In this document: positions 1 to 11,414 of the stretch, in pieces
Layout: each line of letters starts with the position of its first letter
Numbering within the stretch: the stretch's first letter is position 1
NCBI GenBank assembly: GCA_963573305.1
Contig: OY754329.1
Span: 67,701,084-67,765,083 of the forward strand
Length of the DNA: 64,000 bases
Direction: 5' to 3'
Source: Pyrrhosoma nymphula
Taxonomy: Eukaryota > Arthropoda > Insecta > Odonata > Coenagrionidae
Notes under the pieces: model-generated
What the model was told of the DNA's origin: nothing
Databases searched by the model: none
The model's input: the letters and a program-made list of their open reading frames with translations, nothing else
Translations under genes and position numbers: made by a program

Positions 1-581
1 TCAAGATGATAACCAAAGTTGTCAAATTAATTTCCTTCTTAAAAATTAATTTTGTGAAATACGTTTCTATTTTCAGAGATACGAAAAGCTTTATTGTAAC
101 AAAAATATTTGAAAATGTACTCTCCCTAAAATTGGTAAAATTATTGTCCTATCTTAATTTTCAGCGGAGATATGGCATCTTAAACGATACCATTACATGA
201 GCTGATTGATGACTCTCTCTCTCAGGCAAGGAATTGGCATTCATTTGCCGAAAAATAATACTAACTTCATAGATGTAAGCCTCTGTATGACTTTTTACCT
301 GCATCGGAATGAATAATCAACCACTGATCTCTGGATGGAGACCTTTTTGTTGGCTTTTTCTTTTGACAAGAATTGTACATTAAATTATGTTTGTAATAAT
401 AATGCCGAATTAGTTGCTTTCGCTGGTAATAATATCTAGTATGAAAACTGCAGTCCTCCCAATAGGTACTTTTTCTTTCGACAAATATTTTACTTCTCCG
501 AATCGATATAGAATTCAGAAAAATAGATATATTTAATGATTAATATCCTTTACATTAGTGAGACTCCCACTCAATGTTTGC
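1..581. other. AT-rich sequence, no feature seen
   Basis: No open frame with recognisable residues, no repeat structure and no splice-bounded exon could be read here. Confidence 0.5.
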
Positions 582-589
582 ACCACGGC
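582..589. repeat. 8-bp target-site duplication, left copy
   Basis: ACCACGGC lies directly before the left TIR; the identical word follows the right TIR at 1192-1199. Confidence 0.88.
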
Positions 590-1191
590 TAGTGATGGAA
601 AAATCGATTTCGATTAAAGTCGAAAATCGAGTTTTAATAGTCAAAGATCGAGGAAATCGAGATCGAGCCATGATCTACGAGTTTCGATCCAAACTCGATT
701 TTTCAACTTCGATCTTGACCATTTCGTACCGTTTCGCGATCAGAGTGCTGAGTATGATAACGTCATCCGTCCCATGTGACTGTTCTGTAAGGCCGGTAAA
801 ATTGGAAAGGCACGCCCTAGATTATCAAGAAAGTATCTCAATCAGTTGATCTTTCTTAAATATTTTGGTGAAGCCGAATGGTTCCCAGCGGTGATGCCCA
901 AACTTTAATGTGCGTCCATTTGTAAATTTTTACTACTAATAATTCAAGAATGTATTCTGTTCATTTTTAGGGATTTGTGTACTACTCAAATATGCATTAT
1001 GAGCCTTTTTCGAATGAATAATAAACATGTTTTTGTACCAACTGTATTTTTTTCAAAAATAACCGTCGATTTTTTCGATCAATCGATCTTTTTGTTCAAA
1101 TTTCGATTTTTGTTGAAAAGTCGAGCTTTTCATTTCGATTAAAAATCGATTGCTCGAAAAATCGATTTTGACCGACATTTTTCCATCACTA
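590..1191. mobile_element. Non-autonomous hAT-type element (MITE), complete, 602 bp
   Basis: The element starts with TAGTGATGGAAAAAT and ends with its exact reverse complement, a perfect 15-bp terminal inverted repeat. It is flanked by identical 8-bp direct repeats, ACCACGGC at 582-589 and 1192-1199. An 8-bp target duplication is the hallmark of hAT elements. Inside both ends, roughly 600-740 and 1065-1175, short words based on TCGAT or AAATCGA are repeated many times in both orientations, as expected of subterminal transposase-binding sites. No transposase-like protein is encoded; the open frames across it only read the TCGAT repeats. It must have been moved in trans. The intact target duplication suggests a fairly young insertion. 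Confidence 0.88.
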
Positions 1192-1199
1192 ACCACGGC
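1192..1199. repeat. 8-bp target-site duplication, right copy
   Basis: ACCACGGC is identical to 582-589 and directly abuts the right TIR. Confidence 0.88.
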
Positions 1200-2512
1200 T
1201 TTCAAAAACTCCGAAGGGCGGCCCTGCCTCTCCGCTCTCTGACAATTTATCCAAGATCCGAAGCCCAGCAAGATGTGGATTCTCTGCTTTGAATGCGCAA
1301 TCTTTTCTACCGTTCTGGTGAACGAGAGGCTCACCCCAACCGGTCATAATAATATGACTATCACTACACGCACACATTTGTTTGCGTTGTCGTTATGTTT
1401 GTCACATTTGTGTGAAATGAAAATGTATTTCTTAATTATTTTCAATTTATAGTTTTGGGACACATTTGCAGTTCTGAACTTAAAATCATGAGAAAACATG
1501 TTAAAAATTTAGCAACGACATGATAATTCATATATTTCGAATGATAATGCCTGTACCTTCTATCTTCTATGGTATTTCATATTTTTTGTTTTTCTTTAGT
1601 TTTATCATTTTTATCTCTTCCTCGTTATTTTGCCTTTTCTTAAAGGAAAAGTAATGAGATAGTTTATTTTGTTTGACGGGATATTTAAAACATTGATAAA
1701 TGGTTTTCAAATATTAAAACCTATAAGAAAGTAAGTGCTCAAAGAAAAAGAAAGATTTGTGGGCGAGTAATAGTCCAAGGCAATTTGTACGTAGTTGGGA
1801 TACCGTAATCATAGTCTCAGATACATGTGAGGTGTGCGTTACCAGTGAGGTAATGATTACATGTGGCCAGTAATCGTAAAGGCTAATAGTTAGTTAATGG
1901 TAAAGGATATTTAAATACGGTTATCCATCTTCTTAGAATCGTTGAAATGGATAACTCAGAGACCTGAACTTCTGGGCATGTGGAAGATTTGGTCATTTGG
2001 ACCGTTCAAAATTTATTATTAGTAAGGGGATAGTAAAATGAGAAAAGAGAGGAAAAACTGCAGAGGAAGTCTGCTTGGATATAAACCCAATCTCGTAAAA
2101 GACATCAAGAGCTGAGAAGAATGGTAAGGAGTTGACCTAGCTTTAACCTTCCTTAAGATATATACATGGTAGAGCTCCTCGCGTTCCCCGCGCTAAAACT
2201 TAGACCAGAGCAGTTTTTGTTAAGTTCTTGACTGCATTTCTTCCACAGCTGCTGATCGAACCGCAATTCTTAGAATCACAGATGTTCGAAGCAGTTAAAC
2301 TGCGTGACCCGAAAAACTCTTCCGATATAAAGTTCTGCGTCAGCTGGCGACAATTGGGAGTCCGAAATCGGAATGAAACAACGAATTTTCGTCGCTGAGT
2401 GCCTCATCGGAGGAGAATAATCTTGAGGTGATAGGGAGACATTCAAGGTCCCTGAGGACTGCCTTAAATATGCGCTTCGTGCATCTACGTTGTGCTCAGC
2501 AGGCCAAAAACG
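1200..2512. other. No gene seen
   Basis: AT-rich sequence with scattered GTAATC-like words near 1800-1870. No recognisable coding motif. Around 2230-2510 the GC content is somewhat higher and continues into the repeat-like stretch that follows. Confidence 0.4.
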
Positions 2513-2560
2513 AAGGTGCGTGGCAGAGGGTATTTTGTCACTATCATATCTCCCTCTTTA

Positions 2561-2880
2561 TTTTGCGAATGAAAAAGGTTTGATGCATTTGTAAAAATAA
2601 TAACTACTTCTCCATGTTATTGATTTGGTTATGATTCAAGGAAGGAAGAAAGTGTTTTGAAAGTATTTGAGTCTCAGGTTTTGTCTCTCTGATTACGCAG
2701 TCATAAAAGTTCAGTCCTAAGATTGGTACTTGCACACAGTGATTTCTCTTGTCTTCTGTGAATGAAAAAGCGTTTTATGCATAATGCATTTTGTGGATAA
2801 ATAGGTTGCTTTTAGATATTCCTCATTTAGTCATGGATTAAGGAAGGATTAAAACGTTTTTAAGGCCATTGGGCATAAGG
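2561..2880. repeat. Diverged direct duplication (about 190-bp offset)
   Basis: The stretch near 2565-2680 (GCGAATGAAAAAGG, then GATTCAAGGAAGGAAGAAAG) resembles 2757-2865 (GTGAATGAAAAAGCG, then GATTAAGGAAGGATTAAAAC) in the same order. Both begin after a similar TCTC/TTCTT pyrimidine tract. The match is by eye with gaps, so the limits are approximate. It may be two decayed copies of one interspersed repeat. Confidence 0.35.
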
Positions 2881-3115
2881 GTGTGTATGCGTAATTATGT
2901 TGTCATCACCATTAGTTATTCAGTTTTATAGATTAAAACTAAAGATTAATCCAGTTTATCAATGAAAGGAAAGTAATTTTGACTCATATGCATGACTTTT
3001 ATATATCCACGAGATCATCGACAAGGAGCGTTTAAATCTCGAACACACTCATGTGTTTACGAGATGAAGCTGGATTGCATAATTCATTCATCAGAAAAAT
3101 CTACCGGTTAAAGGT

Positions 3116-3838
3116 TTGAAAGCCCGTCCAACCTTTCTTCATCCTGTTCAAAAAACCTATTCCCTTTCTTTCCCTTCTCCGCTTGTCCAACATCCTTCCC
3201 ACTATCATGGTCTTGAGCAAGCTATCATTACCACTTCCAGCACTACCACTTCCAGCCGCCTACCCTGCCTCTCCCTTATTTATTATTACTTCAAGAAGTT
3301 TTTCCTCCTCACCAATCATGTCAAGCACCTCCTCATTTGTCTCCTTTCCGTCCACCACACCTTTTCCATCCTCCACACCCACATCTCGAACGCCTTCAGC
3401 CTATTTTCACCCTCCTTTCTCAAGGTCCACGTTTCTGCCCCAATAGAACGCCACACTCCATATCAAGCTCCTTACTAGCCTCTTCTTTACATTCTAAATA
3501 ACGGTCCCCGTCATCAGCTCTCATCTATTACTATCGCTTCCTTCGCTAACACTATTCCCCTCTTAATGTCTTGGCCACCATGCTCATTTTCTACTAGCGT
3601 ACTACCCAAGTAAATAAAATAATCCATTTGCTTCAGTTTGTGCCCTCCTACTTTTATTACCAGCCTCGCTTTCTTATTCCTAAAGAATCTCATTACCTTT
3701 GTTTTCTTGTGGTTTATCTTCTTTCCGTTTTTCCCGCACTGGAATTCTAATGCATCTACTAATGCTTTCAATCTCTTCGATTATTGACTAACCAACGCCT
3801 GGTCGTCCGCGAATCTGACCGAATTTATCAGCAGGCCC
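3116..3838 (-). pseudogene. LINE family 1 fragment: C-terminal half of a reverse transcriptase, decayed
   Basis: On the minus strand, from about 3838 down to 3514, the translation reads SVRFADDQALVSQ, a stop, then a frame containing KINHKKTKVMRF and YLGSTL. These match, in order, the copy at 57250-58035: the FADD catalytic motif C of non-LTR reverse transcriptases, then the thumb-side region. From 3480 to 3116 only scattered frames remain; the DNA still parallels the connection region and the RKRI-rich C-terminus of the family. Stops and indels rule out function. Upstream, in element orientation, it is joined without a gap to a fragment of another LINE (3839-4020). Confidence 0.8.
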
Positions 3839-4020
3839 TGGCTGGGGCTTACTCTTCTCTTTTCCCTTTCTATTAAGTTCTACACATATTCGTGACGTAT
3901 CAAAGTATGGCCTATCCATCTGGACCTTGTCATGCTGATAGTGCTCCACATCGTTATCACCTCTCCTATTATTCTGTACATCTCCTCGTTTCTGATCCTT
4001 TCCGTCCATTTAATCTTCAG
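3839..4020 (-). pseudogene. LINE family 2 fragment: reverse transcriptase C-terminal tail
   Basis: The minus-strand translation from about 4018 contains WTERIRNEEMYRIIGE, then WSTISMTRSRWIGHTLIRHE, one in-frame stop, and NLIEREKRR. The pattern RNEE(L/M)Y..(I/V)GE followed by R..WIGH.(I/L)RH is typical of the C-terminus of many arthropod non-LTR retrotransposon polyproteins, where it follows the connection region. This tail differs from the corresponding part of family 1 (TNEEVLDMVGEERK). The same reading frame runs on into the FADD motif of the family 1 fragment, so the C-terminal tail of one element is fused directly upstream of the palm motif C of another. Confidence 0.65.
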
Positions 4021-4789
4021 GTTATATTGTAAGGGAGCTTAGCAATATTGTCAGTACCAGAATCGAACTCGGACCCACTTTACTTTTCTAGAAACCTCAA
4101 TCTCGCTTTATTTATTTGTGCTTTGTGGCAAACGCATCTACTGTCTGTAAAAGATAGTCGAGATACCCGAGTTTGAGATTCTCCATCTTCTAAACGAGTG
4201 AAAAATATTTAGTGTAGTAAATTTCACTGTACATTAAAAACGCCTTGCCGCCATAGCTGTACTTCCACGAAATATTGTAAAATTTGGCAGGGTATAAACT
4301 GATGGCCCATGCTTGAGCACTTGGTATTCTGTTACTTTAAATCCTATTTAATTTAGAATGTGAAGCTAAAAAGCCCAATTTATTTTTTACAGTTTGTTGA
4401 AAACTATTTTTGGTTCTAAAATAACTGCACAAGTTGTTGTGAGAAGTGTACAAATAGACTTGGAAGCAAATGGCTTGACTGAAACTTGAGTGGGACCGTT
4501 GTGTACGCTAGAATTCCAGTATTTTCATACATAGACGAAATTTTTAAATTTTACCAGTACTTTCAATAATGATTTGTAGCAATGGTTTGTTCATCCAAAA
4601 AGCCAGTCATAATTAGCAACATGAAGTGATTCCTCGCAAAAATGGTTGCGCACTGGGGGTACTTTTGGCAATTGGGGATTAGACAATATTTTTTTCAACA
4701 TTCTTAACACTGCGCTAAATATAAATAAGTTAGTTAACGTAATAATATTGGCAATTTGTGTAAATTACGCAAAACTGTAAGTGGGGCCA
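4021..4789. other. No gene seen
   Basis: AT-rich sequence. A lone B-box-like word (rc of GAATCGAAC near 4059) has no matching A box. Nothing else supports a feature. Confidence 0.4.
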
Positions 4790-5306
4790 GATCGCAATAA
4801 TATCAACAAAAAAGGAATGAATTACAAGCAAACATTATTTAAAAAGAAATCTATTACAACTTACAAGTGGATTAAAGTAACTTTATGTGTAATTGCAAAC
4901 TCTGGGATTACCACATAATTGAATTCTAAAAGCTTTATGCATGAACACGGCGTTGCGGCATAATGTTGCGAAAAAAATGTTTCTTCTGGTGGAGACTCGC
5001 ATTAAGAATTTACTTAAGGTGCTGAAAAGGTGATGGTCGAGACAAATAGTAAAAATAAACGACTGTGATCAAATGCTCTTATAAAAATCTAAAATTGGAA
5101 TAACACACAATCACAGACCGATTACGCGCCAATTACAAATCATCCCAAGAGAAAAGATAGTAAACAATTTAGCGATTACTTTTGGAGTAGCATACAAGTA
5201 AAATTACAGTTTGGAAACAAGTGACGATTACAAGCATAAGTAAGTAAAATTTAATCGTTACTGGTAATCGGATTACTTGTAATCAATGAATTTCCATCTC
5301 TGAATA
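4790..5306 (-). mobile_element. Possible end of a hAT-like element rich in GTAATC words
   Basis: Read on the minus strand from 5306, the sequence begins CAGAGATGG, a common hAT-type terminus. It continues with many copies of TGTAATC, GTAATCG and GATTAC over about 500 bp, resembling a subterminal repeat zone. A matching opposite terminus and a target duplication were not found, so this may be a truncated or decayed element. Confidence 0.35.
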
Positions 5307-6589
5307 TTTGAAAATTATTGGGGTCATAGTTGAGCAGTTAATATACTGCAGAGTACTTTGTTAATGTATGTACTGTTATTGGCTACATCGCATCTCCGAC
5401 CTTATGGAGATTAACATAGGAAAACGATCTCCATAAGAGCCCATTCTGTAAGGTCAACGTGAAACGACCCATACCAACTCTATAAAGCTATTTCGAACCA
5501 TCTCTCTCTCTCTCTCCTGAGTGAGGGAGGAATTTCTTCTCCGCCAATTTTAACCCAGAGTGCCATTCAACCTCGCAAAACCCTCGCCCAACCCTCCAGC
5601 CAAGGGGGCAAAAGTGTCACAGAAGTGGAACCCTCCGATTGAAATATTAGCCTCGGATAGCCCTTTTGCATTTTGAAATATGCGGATGGCCGAGAATCTT
5701 CCCTCGTCTCTCGGAGATTCTCTCGAGGTGAAATGAATGTCTCGGCAGGAAGTGAGCCAGAGTGATCCGAAGAAAGACGGGACCAAGACGACCGACTGAT
5801 CTCATTGTTGATCTCCGTCGACTGTCCCTCTTACCCACCTCCCCCAACTCCCCCTGTCATACTGGGTTCCGGAATTCCCAACGTTTCGGAACCTTCTGAA
5901 ATCGAGACAGAGCAATCATATTTCCCGAAAATTCCCGAAATAATATTTTTTTTCAATTTTATCATGGTAACTTGACTTGGTATTATATTAAACTGACTTA
6001 GAGAATAGAGTTGTATTCTTTGTTTTTGGTTCCCAAGGGCATGCGAGGGAATAAGCCGCGGATGAAATAAGCCGCGCACGCGTAGAAAGGGTCGCAAATC
6101 CCGTTTCGGTGGGTCGGAATGAATTTTCAACTTTGAAATTAAATTACTCGGAGTATAACAGCGCTATCGGAACCAGACGAAGTGCAGTTTGTTGGAGATT
6201 TTTATAGGCTTTAATAATATTAACCTACCTACCCTTCCATTTTGGTCGATTTCCTCACCGTTGTCGGCATATTCGTGAAAAACCACAAAGCAGGACGTTA
6301 AAATTTTGCTTAAGGGGGTGGAAATGGGGGGTGGGGTGTAGTTGTTTTAATGAAATGTAAATAATAATTTTACTATTGTTTTGAACTGTTAGTGTGCAAA
6401 ATTTGATCAGGTTCGGAATAAAACTGTAGATCTATTTAAAAGACAAAAAAGACAAACATTCGTCTTTAAGTATATAGAATGTTACCATTATTAAGAGATA
6501 TTGATCACGTTTTCGTAAGAATATTTATTTCCACCACGAAGAAAATTATAGGGATTACATTTTAATGAGTACGGTCTGCTCTGTAGGAA
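5307..6589. other. Mixed-composition sequence, no gene recognised
   Basis: 5501-5516 is a short (TC)8 microsatellite. From about 5540 to 6110 GC content is higher than in the flanks. AATAAGCCGCG occurs twice close together (about 6052 and 6067). The open frames here carry no recognisable domain. Confidence 0.4.
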
Positions 6590-6905
6590 CGGCGGTGAGG
6601 AGGCTGGTATGGTGGCTAGAGTGGCTTCCCATCCCGAAGCCCGGGTTTCATATTCCAGTATTGGCGGATATTTCTCTTTAGAGCAATTTATGTGCAGTGC
6701 TCCGTCCGTCGGTTGGGACCTTAAACGGTGGACCCCTGGGTACATTTCGTTACTAGCTACTACGAACTTCCACGACGGGTTTCTCTCTACCCTTCCTCCA
6801 TTCCCCATATAATCCTTCCCACATCTACCTACAAACCTGCCTCAATGATGATAATTACCTCAGTTGTTGGTCATCTCCACAAATTCATCTTTTACCACGG
6901 ATAAT
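6590..6905 (+). mobile_element. tRNA-derived SINE, family D
   Basis: A Pol III A-box-like word TGGCTAGAGTGGC at 6613-6625 and a B-box-like word GGGTTTCATATTCC at 6643-6656 are spaced as in a tRNA gene. The body is not tRNA-like (GTCGGTTGGGACCTTAAAC, then a CT-rich stretch) and ends near AATTACCTCAGTTGTTGG. A degenerate B box, no acceptor stem and a long unrelated body mark a SINE rather than a tRNA gene. Open frames across it on both strands are incidental. Confidence 0.6.
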
Positions 6906-7059
6906 AAACACGGTTACTTCGGCTCTGATAAAGATATCTATCATTTTGGTTTAGCTTTTGATCCACGTATGTTAAAGGCTTTATCAAACTGATTCAAATC
7001 ACTGTGGAACGCAGTAATTCTAATGGAGTCACTCGCTGATGGTCACACTATTATGGGAA

Positions 7060-7165
7060 ATTCACAGTGAAAAAAGCATTCGTATGGACTGAGATACGAA
7101 CTCAGACCCCTCTATTTCGCGCCGAGTGCTAACCAGTTTAACTAGTCAGGCGTCCCATCCCAATC
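7060..7165 (-). mobile_element. tRNA-derived SINE, family B, minus-strand copy
   Basis: On the minus strand a tRNA-like head reads TAAACTGGTTAGCACTCGGC (A box; 7124-7143) and GAGTTCGTATCTC (B box; 7091-7103), then a tail containing TTTTTTCACTGTGAATTT (7060-7077). The head and tail match the plus-strand copy at 7411-7512. The separate tail word at about 7168-7184 on the plus strand may belong to another truncated copy. Confidence 0.7.
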
Positions 7166-7410
7166 ACTTTTTTCACTGTGAATTTCACTCAAGTGTGTGT
7201 CCATCTGCGGTTGAATTCGATAAAGAAACTGTTCGGCACGTTCTTTGAATTTGTCTAACTAAACACCTTCGTGTTCAAAGTTCCAGAGGCTTTATCTCGT
7301 GGACAGTCGCACTTAGCGCTCGCACACGGGTACCCCGCGGTATTGTATGCACGGTACCTGTGAGAACAACTCGCTCCTTAAAAGCCTCCATGAAATTCAC
7401 ATTTGGAGAT

Positions 7411-7512
7411 GACGCCAGAGTAGCTTAATTGGTTAGAGCACTCGGCGCGAAATCGAGGGGTTTGGGTTCGTATCACAATTCAGGCGAATGATTTTTTCAC
7501 TGTGAATTACAC
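7411..7512 (+). mobile_element. tRNA-derived SINE, family B, plus-strand copy
   Basis: TAGCTTAATTGGTTAGAGC (7422-7440) is a good A box, followed by CTCGGCGCGAAAT and GGGTTCGTATCAC (B box; 7465-7477). The tail TTTTTTCACTGTGAATT follows. It lies in opposite orientation to the copy at 7060-7165, about 250 bp away, so the pair could fold back on a shared transcript. Confidence 0.72.
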
Positions 7513-8001
7513 ACAATCGTCTCAAATTGTTTACAAAATACCTTGTCCATTAATTATATAACTAATTGCAATCGAACATGTAAAATCGTATAGTGGCTGA
7601 TATCAATGGAGTAAAACATCTTTGAAACAATTAACTCATTAAGTTTAGTTTTATACCGGTAGGTTCTGTGTAGCATTTTTGTGATGCGTCCAGTTATGTG
7701 TGCTATGATCAATGTTTCGTTGACAAAAATGTAGGTATAACCATTGTTCCTCCGTGAATTCATGCAGTAGCATATATACATTAATACTTATAGTTTCTAT
7801 ATATTTTACACTACAAAGTGTAGTGAAGGTTGGTAAAAATTCACCCCCTGTCAGATACTTTTAGGTTTCTGTCATTATTTCAAGCGGAGTAGTTTCAATA
7901 ATACTGTAGGATATAGTGTTGTACATGTTGGTGAAAACCTTTCTCCTGCTACACACCTACGAGGAGGTGGGGAGCAGGGTTCTATATGTATAGAATGTAA
8001 G
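7513..8001. other. No gene seen
   Basis: AT-rich. The open frame on the minus strand at 7554-7781 has no recognisable motif. Confidence 0.4.
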
Positions 8002-8197
8002 CAACATTCACATTAGTGAGAACGAATGCTTCCGCAGCGGGTTGATATATTGGATCCCATTTCTTTAGGTGCAAATAGGTGTGTCGAAGTGACCTGAAAA
8101 TCTGAAAGACACCTCCTGTAAGGGAGGAGAAACTCGTCACCTAAACACTGACACACATCCAGTTGCACCTGAAGAAATGGGATCCAACATTCACATT
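8002..8197. mobile_element. Foldback insertion flanked by 13-bp direct repeats
   Basis: CAACATTCACATT occurs at 8002-8014 and again at 8185-8197. Between them lie 35 bp of unique sequence and then an imperfect inverted repeat: 8050-8086 pairs with 8149-8187, with 16 bp of uninterrupted pairing from TTGGATCCCATTTCTT inward. The right direct repeat overlaps the last 3 bases of the foldback. No protein is encoded. The same asymmetric layout is seen at 30278-30528 and 40485-40611. Confidence 0.6.
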
Positions 8198-11100
8198 GTT
8201 TAGGTTTTTAAAGTAAACCCTGTGTTATTCTTTTTGTCGGGCTCAAAGAATGAACCACCCGATTTTTCGACCAACTTCTAGAATTTTACCGGAAAGGACG
8301 GGAAGAAAATTCCCGCCCGGAAACAGCACTCCTTTGACCTCCTCCCGCTGCACCCTCCCTCCGATACCACGCCCTCTATGGCATCTCCGGTGGACCATAT
8401 CATCGCCAGAATGACATCTCGGCGACGGAGTGGAGCCGTCCATGTTTTATTCATGAGCCGAAAGCCTCCCACCCCAATCCGTTATTTATACCGAGGATAT
8501 CGGGGCCGCAGTCGTCTGCGGAAGGGAATATCACCGAATTTGACGCAGAAGGGGACACAGCCACTGCGACGCGGAGGATTATCCCGGAATGATTCGGTGA
8601 ATCAGATCTTCGGGATATTTTCGATATCTCGCCGGAAGTTTGGTAGACGGTAGAGGAAGACGTGCAATCCCACACATTCTGTACCTATATATTTGATCTG
8701 TTCTTATATTTATTCACACTATTTTCACATCGCTTAGTAATATTTGACGTTTGTTGAAGTTTCTTGTCTTCCACAATCGGAGAAGACTTTCACATTAATT
8801 GCATGCTAAATTTTACTTACTATTCCTATTGTTATATAAAAAACTTATAACGCTATGTACACAATTTTAATACCTTCCTGATGACTAAATTCAATGGTTT
8901 GGCAGTTTACTATGCTAAATTTACCGACAGATATTGTTGAAGAAATTGACATTCTATATTCCAAACTTTTATTTAATAGATAGCGCAGGTTGCTACACGA
9001 TAATTTACATTGACTTTAGTATCTGTTCTTCCACTAACGGGGAAGACTTTCCTACAAATTGCAAACTGAATTTAATTTCATCGCAAAAGGCATCGTAATG
9101 CTGTATACAAATTTTAGATACCAATCTGATGGTAAGATTCGATGGCTAGGCATTTTAATTTTTAAAATTTACAAGTAGAAATCGTTAAAGAAATATACTC
9201 TTTATTCCACACCTATTTAGAGGATGTTAATGAAAAGTGCAGGCTATACAAAATATATTTCTTTAGCAATAACATCCTGATGATTTTTAAGTGTCATACA
9301 TTTGGCAGGGAAGATACGACTGAATGAGATAAAAGAACTTTTAAAATGATTTGTCAGAGAATTGGGCATCATATCACATCATCATACCAGGCGTTCCTCG
9401 GGAAAATAAAGTTTCCTTGATAAACCATGTCCTACGGTTTTCCCTTCTCTCTCTCTCTCCTACCTCCAGAAGATACTTTGCTCCTGAAGATGCTCGCTGC
9501 AACGCGAGAGAAACGTTAAGTCAAATATGTTCCAAACGCGGAAAACCTCGACAGCCACATCAGCATCCACGAGCAGTAGCAAAAGTCTACCCACAACATG
9601 TATTCAAATTCTAACTCCCCTAATAACTTATAAATTCTCTCAAAATATTTCACGTAATAAACGGGTTTCCATCTTTGGTACCGCCACTAGGCAGGATGCC
9701 GGGACTTGCAAATGGCAATTAATTTCAATAGTTTTTTAGGCAATAGCTTTAAGAAAAGCGAGCTAACATTGCGGAATGGATGGTTATAATATTCCAAATA
9801 TTAGATAAACTGTGACTGTGACAGTGACAGAAAATTATACAAGGCGAAGAGTAGAACATTGTAAAGATTTGGGGTGTAAATGCTTACTTGTAAGTGATAA
9901 ACAATGAATGTATGTACATAGTCTATGTGAATATAAATCATGTGGAAGCTTGATATTTTAATCGACAGGGTACGGTGTTTACTGCCAAGTGACGTCAAAA
10001 TCAAAGCCAACATGGAGGAGTCTTTTTTTAGCGCTGCGTCAAAATACGACCCTCTAAAGCGTTTTTTATCTAACTAAACCGTTTTAATATTACCACCGAT
10101 AATAATTAATATTTATTTTATGATATGACTCTATAAATAAGTGAAATACTTGAAATTGTGAGTTTTACCACAAGGTACATGGAAAATTTAATTATATCAT
10201 GTAAGTTTTGAAAATGAGGATTTTCTTTGATGCAGACAGTTCGAATAAACTTGATCTAGACGTTAACAAACGATATTTAGAAACTTCCCTAGTTTAAATC
10301 GTTATAAATACTGAAAATATTATTGAAAGGTAAAAACAAGTTCTCAGAGTTTTTTCACATTGAACTTAATTAGTAAACGTCAAAAACTGAACTTAGCCAC
10401 CGGGAAGTTCAACAATTTTATCCTAAGCGTTCTTCTTTTATCCTTATATTTCATCTATAACTACTATTTATGAACCATCTTTTTCTAATTTTAACTTTCT
10501 AACTAACTTGAAAAGTTAAGCGCTCTCATTCAAAAGATATCTGACCCTTGGTATTCTATTTGAACTCTTCCCAAAAACTTAATTAGCAATTTCTTCAAGC
10601 GATTGCATCTTTGTAATTAACAACCTCAGCAACGGGGTATGAATTATTTCTTTATTTTGACAGCCAATGAAAATACGGATTCCTCATTTCCTTTTTACTT
10701 CACCATCATCAGCAGTCATCAATCCGAAGATTGACTCTCTGTAACCCTCCAAGCTATTCTCATTTCCTCATCTAGTCGCTTCTTTCTTTTACAATTATTT
10801 ATTATGGCATCATTCATTACCGTGTTCCATTTTAACCGGGGGACAAATAAAAGCAATATATTTTCGACAGATCCCTCCTATGAGATTTCTACAATTGCTG
10901 GGTAGGTAGGAAAGACTTAGTTCTTGTGGCTTCATCATCTCAAATTCTACATAATTTTTACTAACACGTCGACACGCTTGAAATGTCCCGCAATATTTTG
11001 TTTTCTGCATGAATTAGTGTCTCCTAGTATCCATGAAACAATGGGACTTATTATTAATACTAATCATTTGTTGTGCCTAGTTATGTAAAATTTCCGGAAA

Positions 11101-11414
11101 TTTGAAGAAAAAAATGTTTTTTTGTTTTTTTCCCTTGAGAAATGAGACATTTTGGGGACAAAACTCTTAGCATGTCCAAAAAAATAATAATCGGATTGCA
11201 TGAATAGTAAGCATAAAAAATAGTTACAAAATTAGTAGAAATACCATAGCAGATGGCAGTACTACAAAAGACACTATAATTATAATTAAATTCCATCAAT
11301 TAGGCAATTAACCAGGCCTTTCAAGGCCTGATAAACCATATTTAATGGAAACCAAAAATGCATAAAGAAATATTTAATTGGTAGTAATAGAGTAAATTTA
11401 GTTTGAGTCGTTAC
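8198..11414. other. No gene seen (3.2 kb)
   Basis: 8280-8660 is richer in GC and CpG, with open frames on both strands but no recognisable domain or splice-bounded exon. 9448-9463 holds a short CT microsatellite. 9800-11400 is AT-rich with no structure that could be supported. Confidence 0.4.

Noticed and set aside
574..1377. Three short frames on both strands as possible genes
   Set aside because: They read through the TCGAT arrays and TIR of the hAT-type MITE or its flank; the residue patterns come from the DNA repeat.
4040..4120. Minus-strand tRNA or SINE head with a GAGTTCGATTC word
   Set aside because: Only a B-box-like word is present; no A box at the right distance and no repeat partner in the window.
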